Under the pieces are notes generated by a model. The model ran no database searches, had not been told where the DNA came from, and saw only the letters and a list, made by a program, of their open reading frames with translations. The position numbers were made by a program, and so were the translations under genes. From contig CBCXTV010000001.1 of assembly GCA_965178125.1 (NCBI GenBank), forward strand, positions 1 to 64,000: DNA of 64,000 nucleotides, read 5' to 3'. Positions 27,583 to 38,795 of this stretch are shown here, one piece after another (the stretch's first letter is position 1; the number at the start of each line of letters is the position of its first letter). The stretch is from Bilabrum cf. latius (lineage: Eukaryota > Bigyra: Bicosoecida > Bigyra > Bicosoecida).

Positions 27583-28275
27583 ATGGCCTACGTCGGTATC
27601 GCCGATGCACCGTATGTGCCCGTGGTTGCCGCGTCGACCTCCGAGCACGCCCCGGAGGGCGAGGTGGAGATGATGCTTGCGCCTCTTGCCGGAGATGTCG
27701 GTTTCAAGCGGCCTCGCGTGTTTCCTCCCGGTTCGCGACTTCTTCCTAAGTCGCCGGCCCATCCGGCGGTGCTCATAACAGCGCTCGGCAGTGAGGCACC
27801 CCAGGACACACAGTGCGTCGTTTGGTCGGACTCTAAGGCTTTCGACCTCGCGGAGTTTGTATGCTCTTCCTGCGGCTGCAATCGTGTCATGGCGGACCTG
27901 AATCATCGTATGCGTGATCGTCTCGTACGTCGCGTGCAGCGCACGCTTTATGCCGATGATTCTCCGTGCGGCAGGGGTGCGATTTCGTGTCGTGCTTGTC
28001 GCGAGAAGGCGCGCGACGCGGCGCCGAAGACGTCGATTATGAACGCGGCGAACAAGAAGAAGATCTCGGGAACTCTTCGCATGCAGTTGGATCTCATTGT
28101 AGAGACCGGGGAGCGGAAGGGTCAGCGTTGTACTGCGGAGAAAATTCTGACATTGGGAACGATGAAGCAGCACAGGGTTTTCGAGAGGGACCTTTACGAT
28201 GAGGCATGGCGCGGGCTTGTTCGTCTGTCTGGACGCGAGGCTTGGAGCGATGACGACTCGTGGTCTCCGCGTTGA
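27583..28275 (+). CDS. Zinc-ribbon protein of U
   Basis: 230 aa from ATG 27583 (MAYVGIADAPYV); the frame is open to 27424, but the upstream part is arginine-rich and non-native. One ribbon: C94/C97 (with C99) in CSSCGC and C136/C139 in SCRAC, separated by a helical Arg-rich insert. Its architecture is similar to the zinc ribbons of X, without obvious sequence identity. The C-terminal half is basic, then acidic. It directly follows Rep on the same strand, so a role with Rep in DNA handling is possible. Family not recognised. Confidence 0.55.
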   Translation: MAYVGIADAPYVPVVAASTSEHAPEGEVEMMLAPLAGDVGFKRPRVFPPGSRLLPKSPAHPAVLITALGSEAPQDTQCVVWSDSKAFDLAEFVCSSCGCNRVMADLNHRMRDRLVRRVQRTLYADDSPCGRGAISCRACREKARDAAPKTSIMNAANKKKISGTLRMQLDLIVETGERKGQRCTAEKILTLGTMKQHRVFERDLYDEAWRGLVRLSGREAWSDDDSWSPR

Positions 28276-28900
28276 GCTTGCGTGACGGTTTTCCCTCTTA
28301 ACCTGGCCTCTTGCGTGGCGCTGCTTCCGCGTGTGGCCTGAGCGTGCGACCTGAGCGTTCGGCCTGCTGTCGCGTGTGACCTGAGCGAACGGGCGCTCGA
28401 CAGTATCCCGCGTTTGTTGCTTCTGGGGTTCAAGAAACTTGTACTTTTTGGGCTGTACGGTGGTCAGTGGTGCACGGTTCGTTCGCAGCCTCCGCGTTGT
28501 TGGAAAGCTATGGTGGAGCATGGTTCTTTTCGCAGCCTCCGCGTTGTGATCAAGCTACGGTGGAGCATGGTTCGTGAGCATGGTTCTTTTCGCAGCCTCC
28601 GCGTTGTTGACACGTGAAAGCTACGCGAACGTGACCACACAATAGGCCATACCCCAGGTGAAATCCGGACTCGGACATCCAGACGAAACGGCATCATGCA
28701 CACTGTTGAACACACAAATGACACTGAGCTCCACCGTAACGTAACTTTCCATCACCACCTGGTTTATTTTCTCCGCGATGGCAGCTTGGCGGTGACGCTG
28801 TGTCTTCGGGCATGAAGGGGCAAATCTTTGATTTTTTGGGCCCTGTTTCGGTCACCGAAAAGTCGTGTGATTTCTGGCGCGCAGGAGGAGTGACGCAAGG
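28276..28900. other. Right end of U1 with short tandem repeats
   Basis: No gene. 28280-28395 has several imperfect copies of a CCTGAGCG-containing phrase. 28482-28611 has three copies of TTCGCAGCCTCCGCGTTGT (the last two within a longer shared phrase). 28812-28900 carries the right candidate inverted repeat of U and ends at the X junction. Confidence 0.6.
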
Positions 28901-29394
28901 TATTTCTGAACCGTTTTCCGGACGCTTTCCGGGCCTCCCATGTGACCGCTTTTTGCGTACCGAAACACGTTCCGCGCGTGAGGAGCAGATGCGGATCTCC
29001 GCGGGGTCCTAGTTGTGTCCTTTTTCGGGGGACGAAATCGGGCGCACTTGTCGTGCCGATTCGTGGTCGTCTCTGAGACCGGCTGCGAGTCGGGAAAGGT
29101 GCCCGGGAGATGCTCGTGTCCTTGGCTTCGTATTTCTCCGCGTATTCTTCAAACGCGGGCGCACGTCTCCTACCGATTCGTGGTCGGTTTCCGAGGCCGA
29201 TCGCGAGTCGGGAAATGCGCCCGCGATGCGCTCTCGATCTCGGAAAGGGCGGGAGTCCGTTCTTGCATTCGGAATGGGCGGGGAGTTGCTTTTCCTGGGA
29301 GCATGTGCGAGATTCCTTCTCCGCGGGTCCTCTTTCGGCTTCGGCAGTCAGCAGCGCACTCTGCGGGAACGGCATTCTCCGAGTCTCTTTGCCG

Positions 29395-30402
29395 ATGATG
29401 TCTGAGGAGAAACCGTCCGAGAGCATTGCTGTTTCCTTGGGAGACGGCCGCAATCTTCGTGCGCGTCGAGGCGCCGGTGATATGGGAAACGAGGGCGGCA
29501 TGTTGGCGCGCGAGGTCGACGCGCCGGCGGAGCACGCCGGCGCGGCGGCAAGCGTCGATGATTCGGGCGGCCCCCACATCGAGAGCGGCGGCGCGGAGGC
29601 GGCGTCCACGGGGATGCTCGGAGAGGAGAGCGGCAAGGCAGCGCCGAAGGAGGACGCCGAAGACGACGGCGGCAAGAAGACGGAGGAGGAGGATGCTCGC
29701 GGCGGTGGACGTGCTGTGGTGCCCGGAGGTAATGACGACGTATGGACCAACGCAGCAGCTTGGAAGGCGGGTGGCGGCGTGGCAGCCGGGGCGGTCTCTG
29801 GCGCTGATAGCTGGGATCTATGGGGGACCCCTGCGAAGTCGTCATGGGGGGAGACGTACGTGCTGCGGCAGGTCGCGTCGGAGCCGGCGGAGGAGGCGAC
29901 ATGGACTTGCAACGCGTGCCAGTGCTGCAAGCCCCGGTCGGCGTACTTTAAGAAGTGGAAGGACTGGATCCAACCAGTTTGCCGGGTGTGTTGCGACAAG
30001 TTCGACAACGCGACGCCGTGGTGGGTGTGGTGCAAGAGCTGCAAAAACGAGTATCCGGCGTACCGATTTCCCCAGATCCGCCGGAAGAAGGAGAACTTGC
30101 GCTATTTCTTCCCTGAGGACTGGTGCGCGAAGTGCCTGGTTGCGCGTGGCTGGAGTCTCCATGATGTCCGTTCCTCTGCGGGTGAAGCGAAGCGTTGGGT
30201 GCCAAAAGCTGGCGCGAATACCGGTGACGGCGACAACGACGCTCGTGCTCCCGCACGCGACGAGCTTCCTGCAGGAGGCGCCGCCTCCTGCAGCAACGCC
30301 GTGCGTCAGAGTTCTTCGCGTGACGAGGCCTTGGATGACATCAAGCGGGCCATGGAGCTTCTCCAGAATGCGGAAAGGTTCCTCCTCACGATGCCAGCGT
30401 GA
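29395..30402 (+). CDS. Double zinc-ribbon protein, X2 copy
   Basis: Intact 335 aa copy of the ORF at 2198-3205 with all eight zinc-ligand cysteines. It differs at few residues (for example Arg instead of Gly in the early NLRARRG segment, shared with X3). It is the first gene after the right end of U1. Confidence 0.7.
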   Translation: MMSEEKPSESIAVSLGDGRNLRARRGAGDMGNEGGMLAREVDAPAEHAGAAASVDDSGGPHIESGGAEAASTGMLGEESGKAAPKEDAEDDGGKKTEEEDARGGGRAVVPGGNDDVWTNAAAWKAGGGVAAGAVSGADSWDLWGTPAKSSWGETYVLRQVASEPAEEATWTCNACQCCKPRSAYFKKWKDWIQPVCRVCCDKFDNATPWWVWCKSCKNEYPAYRFPQIRRKKENLRYFFPEDWCAKCLVARGWSLHDVRSSAGEAKRWVPKAGANTGDGDNDARAPARDELPAGGAASCSNAVRQSSSRDEALDDIKRAMELLQNAERFLLTMPA

Positions 30403-31503
30403 CGCGGGAGCTTCCCGAATGGGTCCGTCGTACTGTGAGGGCGCTCCGGAAGGAAGAGCGCGAGTGAGTCATCCTTGCGCCGAGGTGAGCGCGACGTCGG
30501 AGGAGCACGGTCGTTTGATTGGGAACGATATGGTCGGCAGAGTGTGAAAATCCGAGTTTCTCGTGCAGGATTGGGCAGCTCTCTAGATATCTTGCCTGGG
30601 AAGGGTGTGATGTGGTGGGAGCGCTTCCGCCTCACGTGGCAGACGTCCACACTTCCTGGTTCCCCGGCAGGCTGTTTGGCGAGACGGAGTGGCAAAGCAT
30701 CCGCCTGCTGATTCCTACTTTGTTACCTCGATTGTGAGCTCGGAGCTTGGGGCGGAGGATTCTGCGGGCAGCTCATGTGTGCCTAGAGTGTCATCCCGCG
30801 ACCCTCTGACTTCTGTTCGTGGCTTTACCTCTTCGCGCAGGAAGATTCCTCATGAGGCAAGCCCGGTCCGAACTCGCGTGGGATGCCGTGCGCTGGTGCG
30901 GCTTCCACTCATCCCCGGGGTGGGGAGCGCTGGGTAAAGGATCGTCTGTCCCTGCAAGTTTCGATTCGGCGAGGTGCGGCAGCATGACGCGGACCGAGGT
31001 GAAGTCCTTTGTCCGCGATAGGTCGCCGCGTCGCGCGGTGGCGACCCCACAGCGCCCCAATCCCATTCCGGAGAGGGGGTGTGATGCAGTGGGAGCCCTT
31101 CCGCCTCACGTGACAGACGTTCACACTTCCTGGTTCCCATAAGGTCTTCAGCACAGCGCATGCGAGGCAGGCTGTTCGGCGAGACGTAGTGGCATCGCCC
31201 CCGCCTGCTCATTCCTACTTTGTTACCTCGATTGTCAGCTTGGGGCTCGGGGCGGCGGATTCAGCGGGCAGCTCATGTATGCTGGAGTGTCATCCCGCGA
31301 CCTCTGACTTCTGTCCGTGGCTTTACCTCTTCGCGCAGGAAGATTCCTCATGAGGCAAGCCCGGTGCGAACTCCTGTGGGATGCCGTGCGCTGGTTCGGA
31401 TTCCACTCATGCCCGATGTGGGGAGCGCTAGGGTAAAGGATCGTCTGTCCCTGCAAGTTTCGATTCGGCTCGAGTCAATGTGAGGAAGGAGAGGTGCGGC
31501 AGC

Positions 31504-32433
31504 ATGACGCGGAACGAGGTGACGTCCTTTGTCCGCGATAGGTCGCCGCGTCGCGCGGTGGCGACCCCGCAGCGCCCAAACCCCGCCCCGCCTAGTCCTC
31601 ACTCGACAGCGGTGTCGAACCTGCAGCAGCGCTTCGAGAACATGCAGCAGCGTGCGGAAAGCTTGAGCGCTCAGCTGGAGTACGCCCAAAGTGTGATCAG
31701 GCTGCTCTCAGGCCTGTTGCGCGATGAGGCTCCTCGGTTCTATGCAGACTTTGATCCCGTGATTCGGCGTGCGATGTCTGGCGCAAGCGGCTCCGTTGCG
31801 GGTAGGTCTTTCCGTCTTGTGGACGGAGGCGTCATCCACGGACCTGACACAGCAGTCGCTGCTCCTCCGCGTCGTCTCATCGTTGAGGTGCGTACGGACT
31901 GGGAGATGACCGAGACTGCCTCAACTGTGCTGGATTCCTCAGGATCAGACGACATGGGTTCCGAGGACTCGCCGCCGCCGACCGTCGTCCTCCCCAGCGG
32001 CGCGGCGGGCGCCGGCGGTGCCTAGTCCTCGGCAGCTCCTGCATCGGAGCCTCCTGTCGAGATTCGATCGCGCAACGTCGTTCCTTACATTGCTTGCCGT
32101 CGCATGTGCCGGGCGGTGGTGGGTGTGCGTGTTCGCCGAAAGTTCCCGGCCTCGTCTTCCTCAGGAGAGCTCCTCGACCCGAAATTGGCAGCTCAGCGCT
32201 GCCGTGGCCGATACAGTACCCGTGCATGGCCAGTTGGCAGCTACGCGCTGCCGTTGCCAATGTCGTCCGCACGAGAGCAGAGTGGCAGCTCAGCGCAGGC
32301 GAGAAACCGCGCTCGCAATGCTGCGAGGTGTATTCAATGCTGTGCACGTGTCTATCCCTCTCCCTGGTTTTGTCTCGCTTGCGCCAGTGTGACCGCAGCA
32401 GAGCGGGTGCTTCCCGTGCGTCTTCAGCTTTGA
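31504..32433 (+). CDS. Coiled-coil/CxxC ORF with in-frame TAG, X2 copy
   Basis: Same arrangement as 4308-5237. The coiled-coil part ends at TAG (last base 32025) and the same frame is open to 32433. One residue differs in the coiled-coil part (His to Tyr in PRFxADF) and one base changes Ser to Pro in the CxxC part. Both X2 and X3 carry these variants. Confidence 0.45.
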
Positions 32434-32599
32434 GCACTCCTCCAGCGACAGGAAGGCATTCGCTTGCTCTCGCTCCCCGCCTGCGTCCTATCCCTCCCGG
32501 GTATCTTCAGAGGCCACAGGCAGTGCGAAGCTTGGCAGCGGGTCCGTCCGCGTCGTTTCGGCTGTGAGCGATCTTCTGCCCGGTTCCTCACGCGTCATA

Positions 32600-34201
32600 A
32601 TGTCCTCTGCTTCGGTGCCGGATCAGCTCGCACGGATCAGTAAGGAGCTGAAGTGTCTCAGAGACGCGAGACAACGGGCGCGCAATGGGCTGCGCCATCC
32701 GTGGTTGCGCGCCATGGAGGCACAGGTCGCTGAGGTTATTCGTCATCACCCCGGCGGTGGCGAGGCAGCTCTTCGAACCTATGTCTCTCGTCAGTTGCAG
32801 AGTCGACAGGTTTCCACGCGGACGGCTTCGCAGGAGGAGTTTCAAAGGCAGGTCGATGAGGAGGTCGCGCTCACCATGAGGCGCCCAGCTGAGGCGTGGC
32901 AGCGAAATCCTCTTCGCTCATGTCATCGAGAGTCCGTGGCACGCGCAGAGACCTTTCTCGCCGAGGCTTCTGTCGTTGCTTGGATCGACCATGTGAACGA
33001 GCAGCGTGGGTGTGCTCCAACTGGGAACATGGTTTTCGCCATGCTTGCGAGGATGGGCGTTCGCGCGGGGAAGGACTCGGCTCGACGGCAGTGGCTCCTG
33101 CGCTTCCGTCGTCGTTGGCGGCTTCGGCATGGCCGATTGAAGAAGCAGCCCCCGGTAACACTCGATTACGTCAGACTCGCGTGTCGTGTCTTCTATCAGT
33201 GGATTGAATTCGCAGAAGCGCGAGTGCCCCCCAACCGCCGCCTCGTCTTTGTGAATTTCGATGAGTCCAGCGTGCCCTTTGCCTTTCCGGGAATGCGCGG
33301 GTACATCGCACCGAGGTCAGGAACGGAGCCCGCTTCGCTTGGTTCGCGCACGGAGCGCCTCGCCTCGAATAGCAATCGAGGATCGTACACCTTTCTGGGT
33401 TTTATTAGCGACTGCCCGGAAATCCAGCGACGACTCCCGCGTATACTCATCGGGAAGCACACGCGGCTGAGCAAGCGCTTGATGCGTGGGGCGCCGAACC
33501 AAATGGTGGACGGAATGGAAGTCTGGGCCCGAGAGAGCTCGTGGGTGACGCAGTCCCTCATGTTCGACATTCTGCGTCGGCTTTTCGCTTCTTGGATGGA
33601 CATTCAGCATGAGATCTATCCAATAGTGATACTTGACTGCGCGCCCCAACACATTTCCACTGAGATTGTGAACTTCGCACACGGCCTTGGCATGGATCTC
33701 GTGTTTATTCCTGGTCGACTCACCTTCCTGCTTCAGCCGTTGGACGTTCTCGTCTTTCAGCTTCTTAAGCGCGACCTTCGGGAGACGTGGATGCAGGAGC
33801 GCTCGCGTCATGAAGCGGGTCATGTCGATGTCTCTTGCCATCTCAGGGTTGTCGCTGAGTGCACGAAGAGAGTGCTCTCGTCTGGCTCGTGGCAAGGCGC
33901 TTTCGATATGACAGGCATTACCAGCGGCAGGCGCCGCTTGCATTCGACCCTACGGCGCTTGTTTGAGTGTGACATGGAGGACATCTCCAGCGATGCTCCG
34001 TCTGTCGACCAGCTCCGCTTCATCAGCAGTCCGCAGCAGCCTCTCCCGCACGATGCGCTCATCAACAGGGCCCCAGTCGCGTCCGGACACGCGGTCGACG
34101 GAGGCGTCCACGGTGGTAACGCTCGCCGCGTGCCTCGTGGCCGCAGACTAAACGGATGGACCCCCCGCGATCGCGCTCACCCCTCGGCGGCCATGCCGTG
34201 A
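32600..34201 (+). CDS. DDE transposase, pogo/DDE_1-like, X2 copy
   Basis: Intact 533 aa copy of the transposase at 5404-7005, with the same translation as far as compared. All three catalytic Asp are kept. Same overlap with the following zinc-ribbon gene. Confidence 0.8.
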   Translation: MSSASVPDQLARISKELKCLRDARQRARNGLRHPWLRAMEAQVAEVIRHHPGGGEAALRTYVSRQLQSRQVSTRTASQEEFQRQVDEEVALTMRRPAEAWQRNPLRSCHRESVARAETFLAEASVVAWIDHVNEQRGCAPTGNMVFAMLARMGVRAGKDSARRQWLLRFRRRWRLRHGRLKKQPPVTLDYVRLACRVFYQWIEFAEARVPPNRRLVFVNFDESSVPFAFPGMRGYIAPRSGTEPASLGSRTERLASNSNRGSYTFLGFISDCPEIQRRLPRILIGKHTRLSKRLMRGAPNQMVDGMEVWARESSWVTQSLMFDILRRLFASWMDIQHEIYPIVILDCAPQHISTEIVNFAHGLGMDLVFIPGRLTFLLQPLDVLVFQLLKRDLRETWMQERSRHEAGHVDVSCHLRVVAECTKRVLSSGSWQGAFDMTGITSGRRRLHSTLRRLFECDMEDISSDAPSVDQLRFISSPQQPLPHDALINRAPVASGHAVDGGVHGGNARRVPRGRRLNGWTPRDRAHPSAAMP

Positions 34202-35220
34202 CCTCGACCACGACCATGTCAGGGGCGAACGCGACTTCGTCAACCTCGAGCACGACCATCCCAGCGGCGAACGCGGCTTCCTCGATGGGATCCCTGACCC
34301 CGACGAAGCTTCCCCGACCTCGGCCACGTGAACCTGCAGGCGCATTCTTGCCCGATGTGCCCGCGCAGGTGGCGGCCTGCACGGCGTGGGCGCCACCGTT
34401 TCGTCGACCAGACAGCTCAGCCACTCCGGCGACGCGCGAGGCGGCAACGTCCACGTGCATCAATCCGTGGACCGCTCTCTCCTGGTATCCGACACCACCG
34501 CAGCCGACGGACCCCCCTTCCGACAGGCCTCGCGAGGTACCGAACCGGAGCTCCCGGCAGCAGCGCAGGCGTCATGCTTGGGGCGGCACGTGGGTGTTCG
34601 ACGACGCCATTACGCTCAGCGATTGCGGGTCGAGGGTGCAGATCGACGCGCCGCAGTCGAAGCTCTTGGCGATGGTCCTGCCCCGGAAGTCGGGCCAGTG
34701 GATTCCTCGTAGGCTGCGCTCGCGTACGATCTGGTATTTGGCTGGGGAGCAGTCGGCCGTGATCACCAACCTCAAGTGCCAGGCCTGCAGTCGGGTCAAG
34801 CACGCGGACAGCTTCAACCCGAAGAGCTTGCGTCGGGCTCAGTACTCGTTGCTGCATTCCCTGTGGCCCGGCTACATACGACGTACCGAGCGGTCTATTT
34901 GGTGCACGCAGTGTGCGGTGGAGGACCAGTTGATGCAGGGCAACTTTCCGGACGGCTACTGTTTCCGGATCCGCGCCACACTCGAAATTTGCCATCAAGA
35001 TCGCGTCGCGGCCAAGCTGTTTGCAGTGCACGACAGTAACGCTCTCTTCGAGCAGATCCCGCTGAGCTCCCGTGCGGCCATGGACGTGGCGGAGCAGTTG
35101 CGCCGATACTGGCAGGATGCCGTGTCCTCAGACGGCCAGAGCAACATCTTCCACAGCGACCACGTTTCGACAGACGACGACTCTGAGTTCGCACCGGGCG
35201 GACCGGAGAGCGTGCCGTGA
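34156..35220 (+). CDS. Single zinc-ribbon protein, X2 copy
   Basis: Intact 354 aa copy of the ORF at 6960-8024, with the same CxxC pairs and the same 46 bp overlap with the transposase gene. Confidence 0.65.
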   Translation: MDPPRSRSPLGGHAVTSTTTMSGANATSSTSSTTIPAANAASSMGSLTPTKLPRPRPREPAGAFLPDVPAQVAACTAWAPPFRRPDSSATPATREAATSTCINPWTALSWYPTPPQPTDPPSDRPREVPNRSSRQQRRRHAWGGTWVFDDAITLSDCGSRVQIDAPQSKLLAMVLPRKSGQWIPRRLRSRTIWYLAGEQSAVITNLKCQACSRVKHADSFNPKSLRRAQYSLLHSLWPGYIRRTERSIWCTQCAVEDQLMQGNFPDGYCFRIRATLEICHQDRVAAKLFAVHDSNALFEQIPLSSRAAMDVAEQLRRYWQDAVSSDGQSNIFHSDHVSTDDDSEFAPGGPESVP

Positions 35221-35420
35221 GGGACCGCAGCGACAGTAGCGTCGCTTAGGTGAGGAGCGGGTGCCAATGCTCTTTTGAAAATGGTGTGTCGTACGTACGG
35301 CAGGAGCCGTCGGTGGGAGCGGGGCGGATCCTGCGGGAAGTCGTGGAGACTGAGGGCAGAGACTCTCGGGTCGGTCAGGGTCTCATGTAACGTGCTGTTC
35401 ACCGCAGAGGTATGTGCGGA

Positions 35421-35674
35421 TCTTGGTGGATCTCTCGAGGACATGGGTGGCATACCGTTGTGCATCCGTTCCCCGGGGGGGGCGGTCGCAGAAGAGTGCA
35501 CACGAAAACAAGAGGAAAGGAGACCAACCCCCCAAACCCACGTAGTGCGATCCTGGGGGGTACCCTATAAGGTACTAAGAATCCTTCTCCCGAAAATCGC
35601 ACTACCTCGGGCCACAACGTCTTGGTGGATTCCTCGAGGACATGGGTGGCATACCGTTGTGCATCCGTTCCCCG
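35421..35674 (+). repeat. 55 bp direct repeats and hairpin element, X2 copy
   Basis: Same structure as at 8225-8478: direct repeats 35421-35475 and 35620-35674 with the hairpin element between. Confidence 0.75.
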
Positions 35675-35985
35675 TCGCTCCCTAACGTCTTCAGTGGCAG
35701 GTTCGGAAAAGACACCTCCGTAGGCACGCGACAAGTCCCGGTGAAGCGGGCTCGCACCGCGCTGGGCGGGAGATCGTGAGCGCTTAGAGGACCGGAGCTT
35801 TCGGGCGGGTGCGTGTCTCGACAAACTCCCTCTTGACCACGGGCGGGGAACGTGTAGGGCGGAAGCTAAAGACACCGTAAGTAGCGGAGGGCTAACATTC
35901 CGTCCTTCGGTGAGAGCCAAAAGTTCGAGTCTGCGAGAGACTATTATACGAAGTTCTCCCCTCCTCATACGTGCGCATAGCCTCC

Positions 35986-38442
35986 TCACGCGGTAGCGCG
36001 AGCGCGGGACCCGGACCTGTCCCTGATGGGCGTGAATCTGAACCCGGCGTACTCTCCTAGTCTGTCACTTCCACGACCTTGTTGTCGCGGAACCACTTGC
36101 ACGGAGAGGAACCTGTCGTTCAAGCGGGTGCAGCCGGACGCGCAGGTGTAGTGCATCGCCTTGCATATGTGCACGGCCAAGTAGATGCCGGAACCGTAGA
36201 GGTATCACACTTCCCGCGGAGCTTGGGTGGGTCTTTCGCTGCTGTCGTCTGCTCCAGAAGGTTTGCGCCAAAAACCGGAAAACTTCTAAGACAGAGGTGG
36301 GATGCCAGGAGCTCACGGTCCTGCCGGATTGGGGAGGTCCATGCCCACGCGAGCCGGGTACGCGTCCAAATCAACGCACAGAGCGGGAGCTGAGGGCGCC
36401 AAGGACGCTCACTGTCAGGCACACACAACGCGCACAGAATTCGTCATTTCGCGTTCAAAGCCTGCCAACGACGTGGCGCTTGGCGAAATGTGGTGGGTGG
36501 CGAAGATGTGGTACTTCGCCGTGCCTTTCTCTATGACGGCCAAGCGTGCACTCGCCATCGCGCTCGGACGCCACAGGAAGAGATCCCAGCTCGCAGCTCC
36601 GCCGCCTCATCCAGGAGTAAGGCGAAGTCGAATCGTGAATAGCGCTTCGCACCTTCACAGAGCCGAGGATCACAGATAGGCCCCGCCTCACAGAACCCAG
36701 CGCCATAGGGCAGAGCGTGAAGTACCTGGCCGCTTGGCTTGGCCGGACCCCCGCCCGCCCTCCGCCGGCAGCTCCTCCCGTCCGTCCCTATGGAGGCAGA
36801 TCCGCGTACCCATGCTGCGGCGGGATCCTGACACAATCCGCTCCTCTTAGTGTGTGGCCGTGGGGCATGAGTGGAGCAGCATCGGGCCCTCACCAGCCGT
36901 GGAACGGAAGCAGCTCTCCGTGCGGCAGCTGTGCGATGCACAGACCTCGTCCCAAAGATACGGATCCATTTTGCCGTCTTCCCGCGCATACTGCATCGCT
37001 CTGCAAAACTGCATTGCGCAGTGGATCCCCGAGCGTCGACTGCCAATAGCAGGCGGCCTCGCAAGGCCTTCATGGACGCAGGATTTGGGCTTCTTCATCG
37101 TAAATTTGGGGTCTGCTCAGCGCGCGAAAATTCCAACGCTTCAAAATGATCCGGACGTCGCGAGAAGGGAAACTCGTTGCTTGCTCACCTGTGCGGAGGG
37201 GTTGGATGCCCGATGTGCTAAAGAGAGGATACTGTCCGTCGGCGTTCTCTCTTCACCTTGTGCGGAAGGGTTGGGTGCCTGATTTCAGACAGAGAAGGTC
37301 TCGTCCGTTGGGAGCGCTTAGGAATACTTCCGGATGGGGCGTCCAGACGCGGTCCAGGACCTCCAGCTCGTCGGGGTCAATGTCGCCCGCGCCGTCCGTG
37401 CCTTTGACGCCTCTGGATCGATGATGCCCACGATCTTTGTCATCTCGGACGACACACGTCCCAGCTGCTCTTTGGTAGTGCATTACCTCATTGACCCCGA
37501 AGCGTTGAATATTTAATGAAGACCCTTCGGAAGCTGGCGAAGTTTGTCAGCTTGTCGGAGCGCAGCCTGGGTCCTTGTCAACAAACATGGAGGGTTTCGG
37601 GGCGGATTTCCAGCGTTCCGCCTTGATATCGAGTGCACCTCGAGGTCGGGATCGAAGCGGGGCGGGCGGTTCGTCATCCTCTGTGATACGCTTAGGAGGC
37701 GCCGACTTGATGCCCACCTTGTCCCCCAATCACTCCAGACGTAACTGGGGAACTCTTCCCGTCGTGGGCCGGGTACGCCTCCGAATCCCACGCGAGCCGT
37801 TCCCCACGGCGCACCGATAAGCGCCGCTGCAAGCGTACCAAGAGGGGCGTACCAAGAGGTGCTTCCTTCGCTCGGCAGTGTGGCACTTCAAGCAGTAGAA
37901 TGTGCCACTCCCAGCACGTAGGTGGAGTTTGCGAGCTGCCGGCCGACATGCTCGTGTGGTGACCTCCGGCGCACCGATAAGTGCCGCTGCAAGCGCACCA
38001 ATACTACTTCGCTTGGGAGCGAGGCACTTTAAGCAATGCAGTGCGCCGGTTTTCGTGCACGCCCAGTCGCGCGGACGCCGCAGGTGGCTTGGCCGTAGGA
38101 TAGAATTAGTGGCGGGTCGGTTTTGCATGTCTTCCCTCTCCTCTTGATATGGTACACAAAGGCAAGAGCCTGACGATGCAGACGGAACTCCTGGATTTCA
38201 CCGCCACATTCCTAGTCAAGACAGCCCTCGACTAAACAGACGCCGAGTTATCTTGAGCAGCATCCCACGACGCAGTGATGTGGACGGCAAGGGTGATGCC
38301 ATGCTTTCCGGGCCTCCCATGTGACCGCTTTTTGCGTACCGAAACACTTTCCGGGGTCGACGCCCCGGCGGAACACGCCGGCGCGGCGGCAAGCGTCGAT
38401 GTTGCGGGCGGCCCAGCCATGAGGTACATGATCAAGTACACG
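35986..38442. other. Relic region of X2
   Basis: Collinear with 8790-11245. Holds the PARP-like relic (35986-36186, minus), the coiled-coil gene tail relic (36577-36736), the Rep fragment (37133-37187, one base inserted) and the CLKC relics (37730-38128, minus). No intact gene seen. Confidence 0.5.
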
Positions 38443-38765
38443 GAAAGCACGCAGAGCGTCGTCAATCCGTTCGTGAGCCGCGAGTTCCAAAAGGTCTTCG
38501 AGACATCCGCCCGGAAAGCACGCAGAGCATCGTCAATCCGTTCGTGAGCCGCGAGTTCCAGAAGGTCTTCGAGCACATCCCCCCGGAAAGCACGCAGAGC
38601 ATCGTCAATCCGTTCGTGAGCCGCGAATTCCAGAAGGTCTTCGAGCACATCCCCCCGGAAAGCACGCAGAGCATCGTCAATCCGTTCGTGAGCCGCGAAT
38701 TCCAAAAGGTCTTCGAGCACATCCCCCGGATGATGTCGAGCATGCGGACGCCCTGCTCCGGATGA
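38443..38765 (+). repeat. 72 bp glycosyltransferase-derived repeats, X2
   Basis: Four copies as in X1 array A (11246-11568). Followed by a Rep HUH fragment at 38785-38960. Confidence 0.85.
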
Positions 38766-38795
38766 TGTCGGCCATGCGGACGCTCTTCCCAGACC

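Larger units (their letters stand above)
16917..28900 (+). mobile_element. U module, copy 1, inserted in X2
   Basis: 11,984 bp present in X2 and X4 but absent from X1 and X3. Comparing filled and empty sites, the left flank ends GGTACT and the right flank begins TATTTCTG, which are contiguous in X1 (1699-1712) and X3. The two ends of U can be aligned as imperfect inverted repeats of about 60 bp: the left end has CTCCGTCACTCC and the right end has GGAGTGACGCAAGG, each followed inward by a similar string ending in GGGCCC. U carries a glycosyltransferase-like ORF, a coiled-coil ORF, a Rep-like ORF and a zinc-ribbon ORF, all on +. No transposase lies inside U; the DDE transposase is in X. A diverged repeat at 18606-18740 resembles sequence on both sides of the left boundary, so the joint could instead be a recombination between repeat copies. 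Confidence 0.6.

Noticed and set aside
27475-28521. 348-codon minus-strand ORF opposite the U zinc-ribbon gene
   Set aside because: Antisense shadow without motifs; the + frame has two CxxC pairs and follows Rep.
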